This document shows positions 16,599-26,752 of a stretch of 64,000 nucleotides of DNA, in pieces. The notes under the pieces are model-generated. The model worked only from the letters and a program-made list of their open reading frames with translations, made no database searches and was not told the DNA's origin. Source of the DNA: Novosphingobium sp. Rr 2-17 (GTDB taxonomy: Bacteria; Pseudomonadota; Alphaproteobacteria; Sphingomonadales; Sphingomonadaceae); assembly GCF_000272475.1 (NCBI RefSeq), contig NZ_AKFJ01000089.1, positions 35,763-99,762 on the forward strand. Direction: 5' to 3'. Each line of letters starts with the position of its first letter. Positions within the stretch are counted from its first letter, which is position 1. Position numbers and translations under genes: made by a program.

Positions 16599-17306
16599 AT
16601 GAGTAAGATCTGGCCCAACCCCAAGTCCGCGCTGGACGGGCTGTTGTTCGACGGGATGACGATCATGTCGGGCGGGTTCGGTCTTTCGGGCAATCCCGAA
16701 AGCCTGATCCCCCAGATCAGGGCATCGGGCGTCAAGAACCTGACGGTGATCTCCAATAACGCCGGCGCAGAAGGCTTCGGCCTGTGGATGCTGCTGGAAA
16801 GCAGGCAAGTGCGCAAAATGATCTCGTCCTACGTGGGTGAGAACAAGCTGTTCGAAACGCAGTACTTGTCAGGCGAACTGGAATTGGAATTGAACCCGCA
16901 AGGCACCCTGGCCGAGCGTATCCGCGCTGGCGGGGCGGGCATCCCGGCGTTCTACACCAAGACCGGAGTGGGCACTGTAGTCGCCGAGGGAAAACCGGTC
17001 GAGGTGTTCGAAGGCGAGGAATACGTCCGCGAAACCTGGCTGCGCGCGGACCTATCGATCGTGAAGGCCTGGCGCGCCGACGCTGCCGGGAACCTCATGT
17101 TCCGCAAGACCGCGCGCAACTTCAACCCCAACATGGCGACGGCGGGCAAAGTCACCGTAGTCGAGGTGGAAGAGATCGTGCCCGAAGGCACTTTCGATCC
17201 CGACGCGATCCATCTGCCCGGCATCTACGTGGACCGCATCGTCCTATCCACCATCAACGAAAAGCTGATCGAAAAGCGCACCGTGCGTGAAAGGGAGACT
17301 GCCTGA
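16599..17306 (+). CDS. pcaI: 3-oxoadipate CoA-transferase, subunit A
   Basis: A 235-residue family I CoA-transferase alpha subunit with [19 protein letters not shown] (CoA-binding glycine loop), [14 protein letters not shown] and [20 protein letters not shown]. The ATG at 16599 is preceded by TTAGGAG at proper distance; the longer open frame upstream lacks family similarity. It pairs with the next gene, which overlaps it by one base. With succinyl-CoA as donor it would turn 3-oxoadipate, made by the maleylacetate reductase, into 3-oxoadipyl-CoA. A short-chain 3-oxoacid substrate is an alternative. Confidence 0.9.
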   Translation: MSKIWPNPKSALDGLLFDGMTIMSGGFGLSGNPESLIPQIRASGVKNLTVISNNAGAEGFGLWMLLESRQVRKMISSYVGENKLFETQYLSGELELELNPQGTLAERIRAGGAGIPAFYTKTGVGTVVAEGKPVEVFEGEEYVRETWLRADLSIVKAWRADAAGNLMFRKTARNFNPNMATAGKVTVVEVEEIVPEGTFDPDAIHLPGIYVDRIVLSTINEKLIEKRTVRERETA

Positions 17307-17956
17307 TGCCTTGGAACCGCGACCAAATGGCCGCCCGCGCCGCGCAGGAACTGCAGGACGGTTATTACGTCAACCTGGGGATCGGCATCCCTACACTGGT
17401 GGCCAATCACGTTCCGGTCGGCGTCAACGTCACGCTGCAAAGCGAGAACGGGATGCTGGGCATCGGCCCGTTCCCTTATGACGACGAGGTCGATCCCGAC
17501 CTCATCAATGCCGGAAAACAGACCGTGACGGCGCTGCCGACGTCCAGCTTCTTTTCCAGCGCGGACAGCTTCGCAATGATCCGCGGCGGCCACATCGACA
17601 TGGCGGTGCTGGGGGCGATGGAAGTCGCGGCCAATGGCGATCTCGCCAACTGGACGATCCCCGGCAAGATGGTGAAAGGCATGGGCGGGGCAATGGACCT
17701 GGTCGCCGGGGTCAAGCGCGTGGTGGTGGTGATGGACCACGTTTCCAAGAACGGCGCGCCCAAGATCCTGCCCGAATGCTCGCTGCCGTTGACCGGCAAG
17801 GCGGTGGTGGACCTGATCATCACCGACTTGGGCGTCATCGCGGTCGACAAGGCTGGTTTGCGGCTGGTCGAACTTGCCCCCGGCATCACCGTGGACGAGA
17901 TCGTCGCCAAGACCGGTGCGCCGCTCAATCTCACAGCGTTCGAGGAGACCGCCTGA
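17306..17956 (+). CDS. pcaJ: 3-oxoadipate CoA-transferase, subunit B
   Basis: A 216-residue beta subunit of a family I CoA-transferase. The catalytic glutamate is Glu47 in [22 protein letters not shown] and [14 protein letters not shown] are also typical. The start codon overlaps the upstream stop (TGATG), indicating translational coupling with subunit A. It is followed one base after its stop by the thiolase gene, so three consecutive steps of 3-oxoadipate degradation are coupled. Confidence 0.92.
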   Translation: MPWNRDQMAARAAQELQDGYYVNLGIGIPTLVANHVPVGVNVTLQSENGMLGIGPFPYDDEVDPDLINAGKQTVTALPTSSFFSSADSFAMIRGGHIDMAVLGAMEVAANGDLANWTIPGKMVKGMGGAMDLVAGVKRVVVVMDHVSKNGAPKILPECSLPLTGKAVVDLIITDLGVIAVDKAGLRLVELAPGITVDEIVAKTGAPLNLTAFEETA

Positions 17957-17957
17957 C

Positions 17958-19163
<1,206 letters not shown>

Positions 19164-19211
19164 CCATACTTCAACCGATAAAAGTTCACCCCCAAGCGTC
19201 GGCGGCAAGCT

Positions 19212-19225
19212 ATCGCGCGCGCGAT
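19212..19225. promoter_or_regulatory. 14-bp perfect palindrome upstream of the IclR regulator gene
   Basis: ATCGCGCGCGCGAT is a perfect palindrome in the 120-base gap between thiolase and IclR genes. It could be an autoregulatory site, but alternating CG runs are common in GC-rich DNA. Confidence 0.2.
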
Positions 19226-19283
19226 TTGGTGGTACGCCCGATCCGCAGATGGCCCCGTCCTGGGGTGACGAAGGCACGCCGAG

Positions 19284-20057
19284 ATGACCGAAAGCACGTC
19301 CGACCCCAATTTCATGACCTCGCTCGCGCGGGGGCTGTCGGTGTTGGAAGCCTTCGCCACGCTTGGGCCGGACCAGACCGTGGCCGGCCTCGCCCGGCAC
19401 ACCGGCCTGGCGCGCGGAGTCGTCGCGCGGTGTTTGCACACGCTTGTCGTCACCGGCTACATCGATCGCAACGACCGCTTGTTCTCGGTGCGCCCTAGTG
19501 TGCTGAGACTGGCCGATGCCTATTTGTCGGACCGCTCGCTGTCCGGCCTGGCACAGCCGCTTTTGGAAGCATTGCGCGACGAGATCGGCGAATCCTGTTC
19601 GATGGGCGTGCTCGACGGCGCGGACGTGCTTTACGTCGCGCGTGCCTCGCACAGCCGGATCATGCGGATCGGCTTGCACGTGGGCAGCCGACTGCCGGCC
19701 TGGAACACTTCGATGGGCCGCGTCCTGCTCGCCGGCCTGCCCGTTGCCGACCGCAATCGGCTTATCCCGCCGGACCCACTTCCCCGCCGGACCACCAGCA
19801 GCATTTCTAGCCGAGAGGCGCTTGATCGGGTACTGGAGCTAGTGGAGCGCGACGGGTTTGCGCTGATCGATCAGGAACTTGAACTGGGCTTGGTGTCTAT
19901 CGCTGTCCCGGTGATGAGCCGAGACGGGCGCGTTCTGGCAGCCCTCAACGTCGGCGCAAATGCAAGCAGCCGTACGCCACAGGATCTGCTCGACACCGTG
20001 CTTCCAAAATTGCGTACCGCCGCCGCAACGCTTTCTGGGGAATTGCACCGCAGGTGA
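19284..20057 (+). CDS. IclR-family transcriptional regulator (PcaR/PobR-like)
   Basis: A 257-residue regulator. The N-terminal winged helix-turn-helix spans about residues 10-75 (SLARGLSVLEAFATLGPDQTVAGLARHTGL, given here in part by position). An IclR effector domain follows (about 90-257) with SCSMGVLDGADVLYVAR, GSRLPAWNTSMGRVLLA and DQELELGLVSIAVPV. This is the subgroup that controls the protocatechuate/3-oxoadipate branch. It lies downstream of the thiolase and upstream of the intradiol dioxygenase on the same strand. A matching operator-like site lies before pcaI. Confidence 0.9.
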   Translation: MTESTSDPNFMTSLARGLSVLEAFATLGPDQTVAGLARHTGLARGVVARCLHTLVVTGYIDRNDRLFSVRPSVLRLADAYLSDRSLSGLAQPLLEALRDEIGESCSMGVLDGADVLYVARASHSRIMRIGLHVGSRLPAWNTSMGRVLLAGLPVADRNRLIPPDPLPRRTTSSISSREALDRVLELVERDGFALIDQELELGLVSIAVPVMSRDGRVLAALNVGANASSRTPQDLLDTVLPKLRTAAATLSGELHRR

Positions 20058-20148
20058 TCGCCACCGGGCGGACGCCTGTCGTTTCGCCTTGCGAAGCGAC
20101 CGACATTGCTGTGCCCTACCGTTCGACAAGCAGTAAAGCAGCAGTGCC

Positions 20149-21018
20149 ATGGTCCCAGACTACGACGAGAGCAACATAACTGCCGCTGTGCTGGGCAGCC
20201 TCACCAATGCGAAATCAGAACGCGCGCGTCACATCAGCGAAGCGATGGTCCGGCATTTGCACGCTTTCATCCGGGAGATCGAACCTACCGAGGCCGAGTG
20301 GATGGCCGGCATCGATTTCCTGACGCGTACGGGTCAGATGTGCAGCCAATCTCGCCAGGAGTTCATTTTGCTCTCCGACACTCTGGGGGCTTCGATGCTG
20401 GTCGATGCGATCAACCATCGCCTTCCTTCCGGAGCCACGGCAACGACCGTCTTAGGTCCGTTCTATACCCCGCCGCCGGAATTTGGCGACGGTGACGACA
20501 TGAGCAATGAACTGGAAGGCGCACCGCTTTTCATCGAAGGCTCCGTTGCATCGGTATCCGGCGAACGGCTGGCCGGTGCCTTGGTGGACATCTGGCATTG
20601 CGATTCCGAAGGGTTCTACGACCTCCAGCAGCCGACCGGCATCGACGTGCTTTCCGGCAGGGGACGCTTTCGAACCCAAGCGGACGGTAGTTTCCATCTA
20701 TGGACGGTGCGCCCCACCGCCTACCCCATTCCAGCCGATGGCCCCGTCGGCGAAATGCTGGCTGTGCAGGGGCGGCACCCCTTCCGCCCTGAACACGTCC
20801 ATTTTCGGGTTGAAGCACCCGGCCATCACGAGCTCGTCACCCACTTGTTCGCGCGAGGGGATGACTGGCTGCTTTCGGACGTTGTGTTCGGGGTGAAAGA
20901 CGCGCTGATCCGATCGTTCGAGCAGCATGAGGGCGGCATCGCACGCGATGGTCGCGTGATGGACGGAACTTGGTTCACCTTGCGTGCAGACTTTGGCCTG
21001 GCTCCCGCCACTAAATGA
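20149..21018 (+). CDS. Intradiol dioxygenase, probable hydroxyquinol 1,2-dioxygenase
   Basis: A 289-residue intradiol dioxygenase with an N-terminal dimerisation helix domain (about 1-100) and a catalytic beta sandwich. The four Fe(III) ligands are visible: Tyr157 (EGFYDLQQP), Tyr192 (RPTAYPIP), His216 and His218 (PEHVHFRVE). The spacing suits catechol/hydroxyquinol 1,2-dioxygenases. FYDLQ after the first Tyr resembles the FYDVQ of hydroxyquinol enzymes rather than the YS of catechol enzymes. Hydroxyquinol cleavage gives maleylacetate, for which the cluster has a reductase; no muconate cycloisomerase is present. Catechol 1,2-dioxygenase remains possible. Confidence 0.88.
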   Translation: MVPDYDESNITAAVLGSLTNAKSERARHISEAMVRHLHAFIREIEPTEAEWMAGIDFLTRTGQMCSQSRQEFILLSDTLGASMLVDAINHRLPSGATATTVLGPFYTPPPEFGDGDDMSNELEGAPLFIEGSVASVSGERLAGALVDIWHCDSEGFYDLQQPTGIDVLSGRGRFRTQADGSFHLWTVRPTAYPIPADGPVGEMLAVQGRHPFRPEHVHFRVEAPGHHELVTHLFARGDDWLLSDVVFGVKDALIRSFEQHEGGIARDGRVMDGTWFTLRADFGLAPATK

Positions 21019-21223
21019 ACGATCTTACGGAAGTTACGCAAACGCATTAACCTGATGTCATAAAGAATTATAAGTTAATTATGCTCTAATAGATCAGAAC
21101 AATGCATCTTGCTGCTATAGTCAAAGTTTATGTTCAGAAGTTACTTTATCCTGCTCATTCGCCTCTACGCCATTATGCTAGATCAAATCCCCGCTAAGCC
21201 GTAGTTTTTATAGAGACCTCAAG

Positions 21224-23566
21224 TTAAACACGAAACGCGTCTGGGGGCCATGCAGAAGACTCTCGGGCGAAGGAAAAATCGGGTTCCGCCTGCATATAAA
21301 ATGTCAGTTTTCCGCCCGCCATTAATTCGTCGTGGGTGATCCAGCTGCGATGTAATGGTTGTCCTCGAAATTCGACTCGACCAAAATACGGACGGTCGAA
21401 CGCGTTACCACGCGCCTCGATCGACAACTTGCGACCGTTGCCCAATCGCACCTCGGCCCGATCGAACAGCGGGCTGCCCAGGACATACACAGCGCTTACC
21501 GGATCGACGGGATAAAAGCCGAGCGCCGATAGTACGAACCATGCGCTCATTTGTCCGCAGTCGTCGTTGCCGATAATTCCGGCGGCATTTGCAGAATACA
21601 TCGTCGTAAGCAGCCGCCGGACCATCCGCTGCGTCTTCCAGTGCGCGCCGCACCATGCGTAAAGGTACGCGACATGATGCGAGGGTTCGTTGCCGTGGGC
21701 GTACTGGCCGACCAACCCGCTGATGTCTGGCGGAGCGCCCTTGGGCAAGACCGACGGCGCCGAAAACAGCGCGTCCAGTTGCGCTTCCAGACGACCGGGG
21801 CCGCCCATCGCTTGAGCAAGACCATAAATGTCGTGCTGGTTGAGAAACGTGGCCTGCCAGCCATTGCTTTCGGTGTAATCGTGCCACTTGTCCAAGTGCC
21901 CCAGCGACACCGGATCGTACGGTACCGCCCATGTGCCGTCGTCAAGGCGGGGCCGGGCAAATCCGATCGCAGGATCGAACACGTTGCGCCAGTTGCGCGA
22001 ACGGTTTTCCAGCCTTTCTGCGTCGAAAAGCGCACCCGCGGCTCTTGCGATGCTCGCGGATGCGTAGTCGTCATACGCGTATTCGAGCGTACGGCTGACA
22101 CTCTCGAAAACCTTGTCCGCGGGCACATAGCCTTTTTGATCGTACAGCGGGATTCCCAGGGCGTTGTCTTGCGCCGGCGTATCGAAATCCAAGGCCCGTT
22201 TGCGGATGCCGGGCCAGGCAGCGGCGTAGTCGCCCGGAATTCCCTTGGCCATAGCCTCTGCCAGCACGGGTACTGAATGCCAGCCGATCATACAGCCAGT
22301 CTCTACCCCCTGCAGCGGCCATACGGGCGGCCCGTAAGGGCTTTGCTTGGTCTGGCGAACTAGATCCGCTACCATATCGCGCACAAAGCCTGGGCGCAGC
22401 AGCGTTTGCAAGGGGTGGAACGCCCGGTAGGTATCCCACAAAGAGTATGCGCTGTACGCCCGCTCGCCCGGCGGCAATTGGTGGGTCTGCCGATCCAGCC
22501 CGATCGTGCGGCCATCCACGTCGGAAAACAGGGTGGGAGATAGCGCGGCATGGTAGAGCGCCGTTGCCATGATCTTGCGTTGGTCGGCCGTGCCACCACT
22601 TACGGTGACTTGGTCGAGTTCTGCTTGCCACGCCTCACTTGCCGCCTGGCGATAGGCCTCGAACCGAAAGTGGGGGGCTTCGGCTGCCAGATTGGCCCTC
22701 GCGCCGGCAAGGTCAACCGCGGACACGGCCGTGCGAACAACGATCGGTTCGGCGGCCGCGTCATCGAAATGAACTGCGGCCTTGAGCCGCAGCCCGGCGA
22801 CATGCGTGCTTCCCAAAGGTTGGGCAGCATCACCATCGCCGAACAGCTCAACTCGGTCAGGCATCCGCGAAAACTGCATAGCAAAATAGATGCGCCGCCC
22901 TTTCGCCCAGCGAAAGACGCGGCGCGTCCCGGTCAGCGTGCCATCGGGCTCGAGCGTCAGTTCCGCCTCATCGATCAGCGGAGGGTGATCGGTAACGTCT
23001 TGAACGAGGTGCGCCAGATCAATCAGCAGATGGCCTGCCGCTCCCCCGGAGCGCGGAAAGACGTGACGCTGTATGCCCGCTCGCAATGTCGCGGTCAGCT
23101 CCGAGGTAACGCCATTTTCAAGCGCCACTCGATAATAGCCCGGCTCCGCCACTTCTCCGGCGTATCGTAAGCGATAGCCCTCATCAGGCCGATCGAGCGC
23201 CCCCGGAATCAGTCTGACCGGGCCTCTGCACGGCACGACCAGGACGTCCAGCATATCGCCGATCCCGGTCCCCGAAAGATGGGTGTGCGAAAACCCCAGC
23301 AAAGATGGATCGCCGTGGTGGTAGCCCGAGCAGGTGGCCCAGCGCGCCGTGTCGGTATCCGGGCTGAGCTGCACCATGCCGAACGGCAGGGATACGCCAG
23401 GGAACGTATGCCCGTCTCCACCGGTGCCGATAAAAAGATCGGGTGAAGCGCGCTGCGCCTTCGCACCGGCTTTGGCATCGGCCGCAACCGCCAGGTCACG
23501 AAGCACCACCGCCACGCCGATATGGCACGTGCCGACCATTAACGCGCGGCGGCCAAGCAGTCTCAT
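21224..23566 (-). CDS. GH92 alpha-mannosidase (exported)
   Basis: A 780-residue GH92 enzyme. Its N-terminal beta-sandwich opens with FIGTGGDGHTFPGVSLPFGM and GFSHTHLSGTGIGDM. The (alpha/alpha)6 domain has SLWDTYRAFHPLQTLL, EPSHHVAYLYAW and NDDCGQMSAWFVLSALGFYPVDP, all family hallmarks. A leader with GRRALMVG and a hydrophobic stretch (1-30) resembles a Tat or Sec signal. GH92 enzymes are Ca2+-dependent exo-alpha-mannosidases, mostly alpha-1,2/1,3, that trim high-mannose N-glycans. It lies just downstream of the TonB receptor gene on the same strand and probably acts in the periplasm on imported glycans. Confidence 0.95.
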   Translation of the reverse strand: MRLLGRRALMVGTCHIGVAVVLRDLAVAADAKAGAKAQRASPDLFIGTGGDGHTFPGVSLPFGMVQLSPDTDTARWATCSGYHHGDPSLLGFSHTHLSGTGIGDMLDVLVVPCRGPVRLIPGALDRPDEGYRLRYAGEVAEPGYYRVALENGVTSELTATLRAGIQRHVFPRSGGAAGHLLIDLAHLVQDVTDHPPLIDEAELTLEPDGTLTGTRRVFRWAKGRRIYFAMQFSRMPDRVELFGDGDAAQPLGSTHVAGLRLKAAVHFDDAAAEPIVVRTAVSAVDLAGARANLAAEAPHFRFEAYRQAASEAWQAELDQVTVSGGTADQRKIMATALYHAALSPTLFSDVDGRTIGLDRQTHQLPPGERAYSAYSLWDTYRAFHPLQTLLRPGFVRDMVADLVRQTKQSPYGPPVWPLQGVETGCMIGWHSVPVLAEAMAKGIPGDYAAAWPGIRKRALDFDTPAQDNALGIPLYDQKGYVPADKVFESVSRTLEYAYDDYASASIARAAGALFDAERLENRSRNWRNVFDPAIGFARPRLDDGTWAVPYDPVSLGHLDKWHDYTESNGWQATFLNQHDIYGLAQAMGGPGRLEAQLDALFSAPSVLPKGAPPDISGLVGQYAHGNEPSHHVAYLYAWCGAHWKTQRMVRRLLTTMYSANAAGIIGNDDCGQMSAWFVLSALGFYPVDPVSAVYVLGSPLFDRAEVRLGNGRKLSIEARGNAFDRPYFGRVEFRGQPLHRSWITHDELMAGGKLTFYMQAEPDFSFARESSAWPPDAFRV

Positions 23567-23604
23567 GCGCTCACCACCACGCGAAGGATCGGCGGGAAAA
23601 GGTC

Positions 23605-23636
23605 ACGCCTGCCGGACCTTGTGGTCCGACAGGCGT
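23605..23636 (-). terminator. Hairpin between the glycan TonB receptor and GH92 genes
   Basis: ACGCCTGCCGGACC (23605-23618) pairs with GGTCCGACAGGCGT (23623-23636), 13 of 14 positions, around a TTGT loop. On the minus strand it is followed by CTTTTC, a weak U-tract. It may end or attenuate the receptor transcript before the GH92 gene, giving high receptor and lower enzyme expression. Confidence 0.5.
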
Positions 23637-23698
23637 TCGTTGTCGTGCACCCGCGCTCTGGAGGAGGATTGAACGCGGGCGACACGACCGGGGGGAGA

Positions 23699-26368
23699 TT
23701 AGAAGGCGAACTGCACGGCACCGGCGAACACGCGACCGTTCTTGTAGAAGGCGGTGGGCGAAGCTTTTGTGCCGCTGTAGGAGTAGTAGGTCGAATCCAG
23801 CAGGTTCTGAGCGTTTGCCTGGACTGTGAAGTGTTCGTTAATCTTGTAAGAGATCGACGCGTCGAGTTGATGATAGCCTGCAGTCGAGTCTACTGAATTC
23901 AGGCGGCCAATGCTGGTAAAATAGTGGCTACGATAGTTCCAGCTAACTCGCGCCTGGAATCCGCCTTTCTCGAAGTACGGGATCACGTTGATCGTGTGGC
24001 GGGACAAGTAGGGCAAATTCAGCACCGCGCCGGTTTCATCGGTGCCGCTGGAGGCATCGGCATACGTATAATTGGTAAGAATACCGAAGCCGCCCCAGAT
24101 CGGGGTCTGGAAACCGATCGACACGCCATTCACGGTTGCGTTCGACGCATTGACCGGACTGGAAACGGAATACTCTGCGTCCTGTTGCGTCAGACTGTTG
24201 AACAGCGTCTGCTGCGTCGTCTTGGTCACGATATACGAAGAAATCTCGCGGCGGAAATATTCCACTGACAGCAACGCACTCGGTCCGAAGTACCATTCCG
24301 CCGACAGTTCGTAGTTGGTCGATGCATAAGGCTTCAAGTCCGGGTTGCCACCGCTTGCGGTAAGCTGCGTATCGTTACGGCTGAAGGCTCCCGCGAGCTG
24401 GCTGTAGCGTGGGCGCGCAATGACCTTGGCGATAGAGCCACGAAGTTTGAAGCGGCTCGCAAGCTCCCAGCTTACGTTTATGCTGGGCAGACCCTTGAGG
24501 TATTCGTTCTTGTCACGCGCGGGCGAATAGCTGTTCGATTCGGCCGTGTAGAGATAATAATCCGAGATATCCTGCGTATAGACCGCTCGATAGCCAACGT
24601 TGCCGCGGACCGGGCCGGTTTCGAAGTCCAGCTGGACGTAAGCCGATGCGTTCTTCTCGCGGACCTTGAACGATGAACCGTAATCGATGCCGGTATCGAC
24701 GTATTCGCCGTTTTTGAGAACCTCAATAACTTGATCGGATGTCAACGTGGCGAACTGGTTCGAATTTCCCGTGGCGTTCAATCCGCTGAACAGGCCGGAA
24801 GGAGTGACCGTATAGTCGAAGTCCGACAAGTCGATATCTTCGGTGTAGTAAACCTGAGACCCAGTGGCGCGCAGGCTGTTCTCGTGGGTCGACGCCTTGA
24901 TGCCCATCCGCACGGATTTGAAGAACGGGTCCTGGACATCCCACTTGCCGTCGAGCTGGCCGTAGAACTCCTCATCTTTTTGCTTCGAACGCGAAATACC
25001 GCCGATCTGGTACTTCCCCGAAGTCGTGCCTTCCGTGGTCCGGAAGAAGGACGTCGGATCGGTTGGATCTTTGGAATAGGTAACGTCGGTCGAATTGCCG
25101 GAATAACTGTAGCTATAAGGCATGTTCGATTGCAGGTTCATCAGATATTCGGGGTCGGTGCCGCCCGTCGCCTTCGTCCAGCCACCATTGGCAGACAAGG
25201 TGAAACTGTCGCTCGTATGCCACGTGGTTGCCAGGTTATAGCTATCGTTGGTCACCTTGGTCTTGCGGTAGTTCATGTCCAGTTCGGAACTGGTTGAAGG
25301 TAGCGTGGTCGATCCGAACGAAGCGCTCGTGATCTGGCCGTTCGAGATCGTCGCGGACTCAAGTTGGCCGGTGGCCCACCCTGGATAGATGAATTCGGAG
25401 CGACTGAAGTTGTTGTAAGTACCCTGGATGTGCAGCCCCGTGAGCGCCACCTCGAAATCGGTGGTAGGCGCCCACTGCACCGCGAACTGGCCGCCGATGC
25501 GCTTGCGGGTCTGCTTGAAGTAGGCATGGTTGATGCCCACCGGGTAGCGCGCGTTGGCCAGATCTTCCAAGCTGCCGCCGGTGATGACCGCGTCCGGATT
25601 CTTTAAAACGGTGTTGCCGGCATCGTCGGTGGTCAGAAAGTCTGAACCGGTCGAATACCCAAAGTATTCGATGCCGGCGCGAGACAACGTGTCCTGATCG
25701 TAAGTGCCCGCGACCAGGATGCCGAATGTGCCGGAATCGTTCTTCCAGCTATACAGCGCCGATCCGCGCGGATTTCCGACCTTGGAGCGATCGTTGTAGT
25801 TGTACCCTGCCGAACCGGTGATCGTATTGGCTTCCAGATCGAGCGGCATTCGTGTGTGAACGATGACGGTCCCGCCAAGCGAGCCTTCGTCGATGCGTGG
25901 CTCGGGCGATTTATAGACTTCGATCTGCGAAACGATTTCGGGGGCCAGCAGCGAATAGTTGAAGGTGCGGCCGGTCACGTCGCCGGTGTTGCCACCCCAG
26001 TCCGCCGAAGCAATCGTATGCCCGTCAATCATCACACGGTTGAGGGCGGGGTCCGTGCCCTGGATGGAAACGCGCTCGCCGATGCCGAACTGGCGGTCCA
26101 CGCTGACGCCGGGAATGTGGGACAAGGATTCAGCGACATTGCGATCGGGAAACTTGCCGATCCCTTCGGCTGTGATGACATCGACCACTGCGTCCGCATT
26201 GCGCTTGACGTTGATGGCGTTGGTAAGTGCACCTTTGATACCGGTGACGACGATCGGGATGTCATCGGAGCCCTCGTCGTTCGCTTTGTTGTCCTGAGCC
26301 CAGGCCGGCATGGCTAGAAGTGCGGTGAAGGAGGTGGCAACAAGTAGGCCGGAACGCATCAACGTCAT
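23699..26368 (-). CDS. TonB-dependent receptor, Xanthomonas/Caulobacter carbohydrate type
   Basis: An 889-residue receptor. It has a Sec signal peptide (MTLMRSGLLVATSFTALLAM), TonB box IPIVVTGIK, and a plug with AVVDVITAEGIGKFPDRNVAESLSHIPGVSVDR (described here by its central part GKFPDRNVAESL). A large barrel ends in VQFAF. The phrase ITAEGIGKFPDRNVAE is characteristic of receptors that import oligosaccharides in Xanthomonas and Caulobacter. The ATG at 26368 has a GGGGG ribosome site; the frame is open 114 bases further upstream without signal features. It probably brings N-glycan fragments or GlcNAc oligosaccharides into the periplasm, given the glycosidase neighbours. Confidence 0.93.
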   Translation of the reverse strand: MTLMRSGLLVATSFTALLAMPAWAQDNKANDEGSDDIPIVVTGIKGALTNAINVKRNADAVVDVITAEGIGKFPDRNVAESLSHIPGVSVDRQFGIGERVSIQGTDPALNRVMIDGHTIASADWGGNTGDVTGRTFNYSLLAPEIVSQIEVYKSPEPRIDEGSLGGTVIVHTRMPLDLEANTITGSAGYNYNDRSKVGNPRGSALYSWKNDSGTFGILVAGTYDQDTLSRAGIEYFGYSTGSDFLTTDDAGNTVLKNPDAVITGGSLEDLANARYPVGINHAYFKQTRKRIGGQFAVQWAPTTDFEVALTGLHIQGTYNNFSRSEFIYPGWATGQLESATISNGQITSASFGSTTLPSTSSELDMNYRKTKVTNDSYNLATTWHTSDSFTLSANGGWTKATGGTDPEYLMNLQSNMPYSYSYSGNSTDVTYSKDPTDPTSFFRTTEGTTSGKYQIGGISRSKQKDEEFYGQLDGKWDVQDPFFKSVRMGIKASTHENSLRATGSQVYYTEDIDLSDFDYTVTPSGLFSGLNATGNSNQFATLTSDQVIEVLKNGEYVDTGIDYGSSFKVREKNASAYVQLDFETGPVRGNVGYRAVYTQDISDYYLYTAESNSYSPARDKNEYLKGLPSINVSWELASRFKLRGSIAKVIARPRYSQLAGAFSRNDTQLTASGGNPDLKPYASTNYELSAEWYFGPSALLSVEYFRREISSYIVTKTTQQTLFNSLTQQDAEYSVSSPVNASNATVNGVSIGFQTPIWGGFGILTNYTYADASSGTDETGAVLNLPYLSRHTINVIPYFEKGGFQARVSWNYRSHYFTSIGRLNSVDSTAGYHQLDASISYKINEHFTVQANAQNLLDSTYYSYSGTKASPTAFYKNGRVFAGAVQFAF

Positions 26369-26455
26369 GATAAAACCCCCATGATCGCCCGACCCATCGG
26401 TCGGGACAGTTGTACCCTTTTTGCATTTGACTGTCCGGTATGATTCCAAACTAAT

Positions 26456-26467
26456 ACCAATGCTGGT
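26456..26467. promoter_or_regulatory. Candidate GntR (NagR) operator upstream of the glycan TonB receptor gene
   Basis: ACCAATGCTGGT is a palindrome of ACCA/TGGT arms. In reverse it reads ATTGGTATT, sharing ATTGGT(A/C) with sites before the nag operon and before the GntR/GH20 genes. The site is about 90 bases upstream of the receptor ATG. Confidence 0.4.
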
Positions 26468-26567
26468 CAATATGACTACCAAAATGCAGCATTGTGTCTA
26501 CAAGATTCCATGCCAAGCCGTGAATTAGGCTATATTTCCGGAGATAGGTTCCATTTTGTCATGATTT

Positions 26568-26580
26568 TGTAAGCGCTTCC
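26568..26580. promoter_or_regulatory. LacI-type operator-like palindrome
   Basis: TGTAAGCGCTTCC carries the palindromic core AAGCGCTT, which resembles operators of LacI-family sugar regulators. A weaker copy, AAAGCGCTAC, follows at 26662. No LacI-family gene is in this window, so the binding protein would be encoded elsewhere. Confidence 0.35.
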
Positions 26581-26752
26581 GGCGCAAGTGGTAGAAAGAT
26601 ACGCCCCCAGAATGCACCGCAGATGCGGGCAATCTACGCCACGAGCCCCCTTGTGATGACCAAAGCGCTACCTATGCGCTGCATCATCATGACACTTGTC
26701 GCACGAGGCCGAATCGCGGCTGGCCTCACGCGACGGATAGAGGATCGTTCAA

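Larger units (their letters stand above)
26369..26752. promoter_or_regulatory. Divergent control region between the glycan receptor and cutC genes
   Basis: This 384-base, AT-richer spacer must hold promoters for the receptor (leftward) and cutC (rightward). It contains an ACCA-ATGC-TGGT palindrome (26456-26467) related to the presumed GntR sites of the nag genes. A LacI-type palindrome is centred near 26574. No protein-coding signal is seen. Confidence 0.5.
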
